From assembly GCA_030151365.1 (NCBI GenBank), contig JASLDW010000077.1, forward strand, positions 1-25,593: DNA of 25,593 bases, read 5' to 3'. Positions 22,565 through 25,593 of this stretch are shown here, in pieces. Position 1 is the first letter of the stretch; each line of letters opens with the position of its first letter. Position numbers and translations under genes: made by a program. The notes under the pieces were generated by a model. It did not search any database, had not been told where the DNA came from, and worked only from the letters and a program-made list of their open reading frames with translations. This DNA comes from Lysobacter sp. GTDB lineage: Bacteria; Pseudomonadota; Gammaproteobacteria; Xanthomonadales; Xanthomonadaceae.

Positions 22565-23656
22565 ATGGCCGCAGAAGACGCGAACAGGACAAGCCCGCTC
22601 AATTTCACGCCGGAAGCGCTGGTGGAGGAAACCATCGGCATGCAGTCCAAGCTCGGCGCCGGGCTGGAAACGCTGCGCGACGTCGGCGATTACGACTATG
22701 GCGCGACCGAGCGCGAGGAGGTGTGGCGCGACGGCAAGACCGTGCTCTACCGCTTCCATCCGAAGAAACAGGCGCTGGCGCGCACGCCGATCCTGGTCTG
22801 CTATGCGCTGGTCAATCGTCCCTACATGATCGACCTGCAGGACGATCGCTCGCTGGTGAAGGGCCTGCTGGAACGCGGGCAGGATGTCTACGTCATCGAC
22901 TGGGGCTATACCGACCGTTCCGATCGCTACCTCACCCTTGAGGACTACATCGAGCGATTCCTTGGCGGCGCGGTCGACTTCCTCCGCGACAAGCACGGCG
23001 TCCACGGCATCAACCTGCTCGGCGTCTGCCAGGGCGGCGCGTTCTCGTTGTGCTATGCCTCGCTCCACCCGGAGAAGGTGCGCAACCTCATCACCATGGT
23101 GACGCCGGTCGATTTCCAGACGCCGGACAACATGCTGTCGAACTGGACGCAGGGCCTCGATGTCGATCTCTTCATCGACACCCTCGGCAATGTTCCCGCC
23201 GACCTGATGAACTACTCCTACCTGATGCTGAAGCCGTTCCGGCTCAACATGCAGAAGTACGTCGGGCTGGTCGACATCCTCGACAACAAGAAGGCGCTCG
23301 AGGATTTCCTGCGCATGGAGAAGTGGATCTTCGATTCGCCGGACCAGGCGGGCGAGACGTTCCGTCAGTTCATCAAGCAGTTCTACCAGGGCAACGGCTT
23401 CGTCAACGGCGGCATCACCATCGGCGACCGCGAGGTCGACCTCGGCTTCATCGACATGCCGGTGCTGAACATCTACGCCGAGCAGGACCACCTGGTGCCG
23501 CCGGATGCATCGAAGGCATTGAAGGGACTGGTCGGCACCGACGACTACACCGAACTCAGTTTCCGCGGCGGCCACATCGGCATCTACGTGTCGAGCCGCG
23601 CGCAGCACGAGGTTCCGGAGACCATCCATACCTGGCTGGTCCGACGCTCGCGTTGA
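22565..23656 (+). CDS. phaC: Class III poly(R)-hydroxyalkanoic acid synthase catalytic subunit PhaC
   Basis: The 363-residue product has the class III synthase length (about 355) rather than the 560-590 of class I and II. It has the lipase-like box GVCQGG with nucleophile C155, and catalytic D308 (EQDHLVPP) and H337 (GGHIGIY). These positions are each six higher than C149, D302 and H331 of the Allochromatium enzyme. It polymerises (R)-3-hydroxyacyl-CoA, mainly 3-hydroxybutyryl-CoA, on cytoplasmic granules together with PhaE. GGAG at 22553-22556 is its ribosome site. The frame is open upstream inside phaE, but the ATG at 22565 matches the family N-terminus. No phaA or phaB is in the window, so monomer supply must be encoded elsewhere. 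Confidence 0.95.
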   Translation: MAAEDANRTSPLNFTPEALVEETIGMQSKLGAGLETLRDVGDYDYGATEREEVWRDGKTVLYRFHPKKQALARTPILVCYALVNRPYMIDLQDDRSLVKGLLERGQDVYVIDWGYTDRSDRYLTLEDYIERFLGGAVDFLRDKHGVHGINLLGVCQGGAFSLCYASLHPEKVRNLITMVTPVDFQTPDNMLSNWTQGLDVDLFIDTLGNVPADLMNYSYLMLKPFRLNMQKYVGLVDILDNKKALEDFLRMEKWIFDSPDQAGETFRQFIKQFYQGNGFVNGGITIGDREVDLGFIDMPVLNIYAEQDHLVPPDASKALKGLVGTDDYTELSFRGGHIGIYVSSRAQHEVPETIHTWLVRRSR

Positions 23657-23670
23657 GCGATTGAGCCGCG

Positions 23671-24114
23671 ATGCCGATGCATCCGCTGTTGCGCGGGCTG
23701 CTGCAACTGCTCGGCATGGCCTGGACCCTGCCGAACAGCCTCGTCGGCGCCTTGCTCGGCATCGTCGCGTTGCCGTTCGGCGCGAAGCCACGCTGGCGAC
23801 GCAATGATCTCGCCCTGGTGTTCCAGCACTGGCCGTGGGGGCCGGGCGGGGCGATCACCTTCGGCAACGTCATCCTCCACACCGGCGACACGCTCGACTG
23901 TCCCTGCGTGACCTATGCGCAACGCGCCGGTCTGGCGCAGACGCCGCCGATCGTGCTCGGCGACCACGAGCGCGCGCACGTCTACCAGTACATGGTGCTG
24001 GGCGTACTGTTCCTGCCGCTGTACCTGCTGTGCGGCGGCGTCAGTCATCGCAATCGCTTCGAACAGGCGGCGGATCGCTATGCGATGAGCGGTCGCGACT
24101 GGTGGCCGTTCTAG
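23671..24114 (+). CDS. Small membrane protein with a HExxH metal-site motif (function unknown)
   Basis: The 147-residue product has two hydrophobic stretches, about 8-36 and 107-122. Just before the second is GDHERAHVYQYMVLG, a HExxH motif with H99, E100 and H103. After it comes NRFEQAADRYA with E131 and D135, resembling the ExxxD third-ligand site of gluzincin peptidases such as M48. A CPC pair lies at 77-79. The protein is much smaller than usual membrane peptidases and I do not recognise the family. It begins 14 bases after phaC and is probably cotranscribed. MPMHP offers two ATGs (23671, 23677). It ends at CTAG shared with the convergent epimerase gene. Confidence 0.7.
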   Translation: MPMHPLLRGLLQLLGMAWTLPNSLVGALLGIVALPFGAKPRWRRNDLALVFQHWPWGPGGAITFGNVILHTGDTLDCPCVTYAQRAGLAQTPPIVLGDHERAHVYQYMVLGVLFLPLYLLCGGVSHRNRFEQAADRYAMSGRDWWPF

Positions 24115-25208
24115 GCCGTCAGCCACTCGATTCCGTCGATCTTTTCGATTCCCAATCCCGGTCCGTCGCCGAGCACGATTTCCGCCTCATGGAAACGCGT
24201 CGTGCCGTGCACCGGGTTGTACGTGCACAGCGATGGCCCGTCGAGATCGGTCCTGGTGATCGTCGCCGCGCGCGCCACCGCGACATGCGCGGCCGCGGTC
24301 ACGCCGATCGGGCTTTCCAGCATGCAGCCCATCATGCATTCGTTGCCGTGGACGGCGGCGATGTCGGCCATCTTCACTGCATTGGAAATGCCGCCGGCCT
24401 TCATCAGCTTGATGTTGATGATGTCGGCGGCGCGCATGCGCAGCAGGTCGATGGTTTCGCGCGGCCCGAAGGCGCTTTCGTCGGCCATCACCGGCGTGCG
24501 CACGTTCGCGGTGACTTCGCGCAGGCCATCGATGTCGTGCGCCTTCACCGGCTGTTCCACCAGTTCCATGCGCACACCGGCGTCTTCCAGCGTGCGGATG
24601 GCATGGATCGCCTCGCGCGCGCTCCAGCCCTGGTTGGCGTCGAGGCGCAACAGCGCGCGCCCGGCCACGGCGTCGTGCACGGCGCGCATGCGCTCGATGT
24701 CGGTCTCCATGTCCTTGCCGACTTTCACCTTGAGCGAGGTGAAGCCGCGCGCCAGCGCATCGAGGCTGTCGGCGACCATCTTGTCGATGCTGTCGACGCT
24801 AATGGTGATGTCGGTCTCGAGCCGCGGATCGCCGCCGCCGAGCAGTCGGTAAAGCGGGGCGCCGTGCAACTGTCCCCAGAGGTCGTGGAGCGCGATTTCC
24901 GCCGCGGCCTTGGCGCTGGTATTGCGCTGGAGGGATCCTTGCACGCTCGCGACGAGTGCATTGAGTTGCGCGATGTCGCCGCCAACCAGGCGCGGACCGA
25001 TGTAGGTGCGCAACGCGTCGATGATTGAACCGTGGGTATCGCCGGTGATCGCCGCGGTCGCCGGCGCGCTGCCATGGCCGACACTGCCATCGTCGGTTTC
25101 CAGCGCGAACACCACGTCCTCGACCTGTTCCACCGTGCGCAACGCGGTCTTGAACGGCGTCTTCAGGGGAATGCGCAACATTCCGAGGCGGAACGAACGG
25201 ATCTTCAT
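24111..25208 (-). CDS. Dipeptide epimerase (L-Ala-D/L-Glu epimerase-like, enolase superfamily)
   Basis: The 365-residue product has the full muconate-lactonising subgroup active site: general-base lysines K160 and K162 (SLKVKVG), metal ligands D190 (RLDANQGW), E218 (LVEQP) and D243 (MADES), K267 (NIKLMKAGG), and D321/D323 (TDLDGP). The D-x-D near the end is characteristic of dipeptide epimerases such as YcjG and YkfB. Numbering nearly coincides with the Bacillus enzyme. Known members epimerise L-Ala-D-Glu from murein peptides, but many have other dipeptide specificities. I chose ATG 25208 (MKIRSFRLGM); ATGs at 25217 and 25229 are also possible and none has a clear ribosome site. The longer frame upstream runs through the ssrA terminator and tmRNA and is not coding. 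Confidence 0.88.
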   Translation of the reverse strand: MKIRSFRLGMLRIPLKTPFKTALRTVEQVEDVVFALETDDGSVGHGSAPATAAITGDTHGSIIDALRTYIGPRLVGGDIAQLNALVASVQGSLQRNTSAKAAAEIALHDLWGQLHGAPLYRLLGGGDPRLETDITISVDSIDKMVADSLDALARGFTSLKVKVGKDMETDIERMRAVHDAVAGRALLRLDANQGWSAREAIHAIRTLEDAGVRMELVEQPVKAHDIDGLREVTANVRTPVMADESAFGPRETIDLLRMRAADIINIKLMKAGGISNAVKMADIAAVHGNECMMGCMLESPIGVTAAAHVAVARAATITRTDLDGPSLCTYNPVHGTTRFHEAEIVLGDGPGLGIEKIDGIEWLTA

Positions 25209-25243
25209 GGCGTGCATCGATCGTGACATTGTGCGCAGCATAC

Positions 25244-25276
25244 AAACAAAAACCCCGGATTCTCGCGAATCCGGGG
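25244..25276 (-). terminator. Rho-independent terminator of ssrA
   Basis: On the minus strand a perfect 10-bp stem (CCCCGGATTC with GAATCCGGGG, 4-base loop GCGA) is followed by TTTTTGTTTG. It begins eight bases after the tmRNA 3' end, as expected for an ssrA terminator. Confidence 0.95.
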
Positions 25277-25283
25277 TCGTTGT

Positions 25284-25593
25284 TGGTGGAGATGGCGGGA
25301 ATCGAACCCGCGTCCGAAGGCACTCCATGCCCGGCACTACATGCTTAGCCCGGTGTTTGGTCTCGAATGATGGCAACACACCGTGCGAGGCACACCATCA
25401 TCCACACCCGCTTTGATTTCGGAGCCTGCTGACGGGTCGCCACCGGCTCCTATCCCGTGATCATGACCCTACATCCGCGAGCACGGGCACAAGCGGGTTC
25501 GGGGCTAGGCCTTAAGCGGCCAGAGCGTAGACGTCGTCGTTGGCGTCTGAGTTTTTGCAGCTGGATTAACGAGGAAAGCTACCCCCTCGGCAT
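25284..25593 (-). ncRNA. ssrA: Transfer-messenger RNA (partial, 5' end off the window)
   Basis: On the minus strand the 3' end is an encoded tRNA-like arm, GGGTTCGATTCCCGCC followed by ATCTCCACCA, ending at 25284. The tag reading frame lies at 25544-25512: GCC AAC GAC GAC GTC TAC GCT CTG GCC GCT TAA, encoding ANDDVYALAA. The full degradation tag including the tRNA-borne Ala is AANDDVYALAA. Upstream, ATGCCGAGGGGGTAGC near the window edge matches the conserved block that precedes the tag in gammaproteobacterial tmRNA. By comparison with Escherichia coli, about 40 bases of the 5' end, including the acceptor partner strand, are missing. It rescues stalled ribosomes with SmpB and marks nascent proteins for ClpXP. 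Confidence 0.95.

Noticed and set aside
25209..25379. N-terminal extension of the epimerase into the tmRNA gene
   Set aside because: The extra residues (including RTRVRFPPSPP) are the translated tRNA-like end of tmRNA and its terminator, a known annotation artefact.
1..25593. CRISPR array, insertion sequence, prophage or toxin-antitoxin module
   Set aside because: No regularly spaced repeats, terminal inverted repeats, transposase, integrase or small paired genes were seen on either strand.

Overview
The window looks like chromosomal DNA from a high-GC gammaproteobacterium of the Lysobacteraceae/Xanthomonadaceae type. The reasons are the large TonB-dependent receptor (TBDR) of the Xanthomonas/Caulobacter style beside a glucoside-degrading locus, a class III PHA synthase pair, and a tmRNA with a gammaproteobacterial tag layout. 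I cannot name the genus. No insertion sequence, prophage, CRISPR array or integrase was seen. Gene density is high, and no gap between genes exceeds about 220 bases.

Left third (1-9704), a malto-oligosaccharide utilisation locus built around two divergent units. Leftward: an SLC45-like MFS sugar transporter, followed with a 4-base ATGA overlap by a secreted GH13 alpha-amylase that runs off the window. Rightward: a cytoplasmic GH13 alpha-glucosidase, a secreted GH97 alpha-glucosidase and a secreted esterase-fold protein, all overlapping by 1-4 bases, then a large TBDR with its own leader and a strong terminator. The same 16-base near-palindrome lies between the divergent units and again in front of the TBDR, so one regulator probably controls the whole locus. 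That regulator is not in the window. The expected route is extracellular trimming, TBDR uptake, periplasmic GH97 cleavage, MFS import and cytoplasmic GH13 hydrolysis.

Middle (9737-14734): dinB (DNA polymerase IV), a GntP-family permease and, divergent from the permease, a second TBDR of unknown substrate.

Right-middle (14818-18803): a hybrid sensor kinase with an N-terminal sodium/solute-symporter domain and a LuxR-type response regulator. The two genes converge and share the bases CTAG as stop codons. The pair matches CrbS/CrbR (also called MxtR/ErdR), known elsewhere for acetate and acetyl-CoA control.

Right (18889-24114): a secreted 3-hydroxybutyrate-oligomer hydrolase, pssA (phosphatidylserine synthase), the class III PHA synthase genes phaE and phaC, and a small membrane protein with a HExxH motif. 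The combination suggests a carbon-storage and acetyl-CoA neighbourhood.

Right edge (24111-25593): a dipeptide epimerase of the enolase superfamily on the minus strand, again sharing a CTAG double stop with its convergent neighbour, then the intrinsic terminator and most of the tmRNA gene ssrA (encoded tag ANDDVYALAA), whose 5' end lies outside the window.
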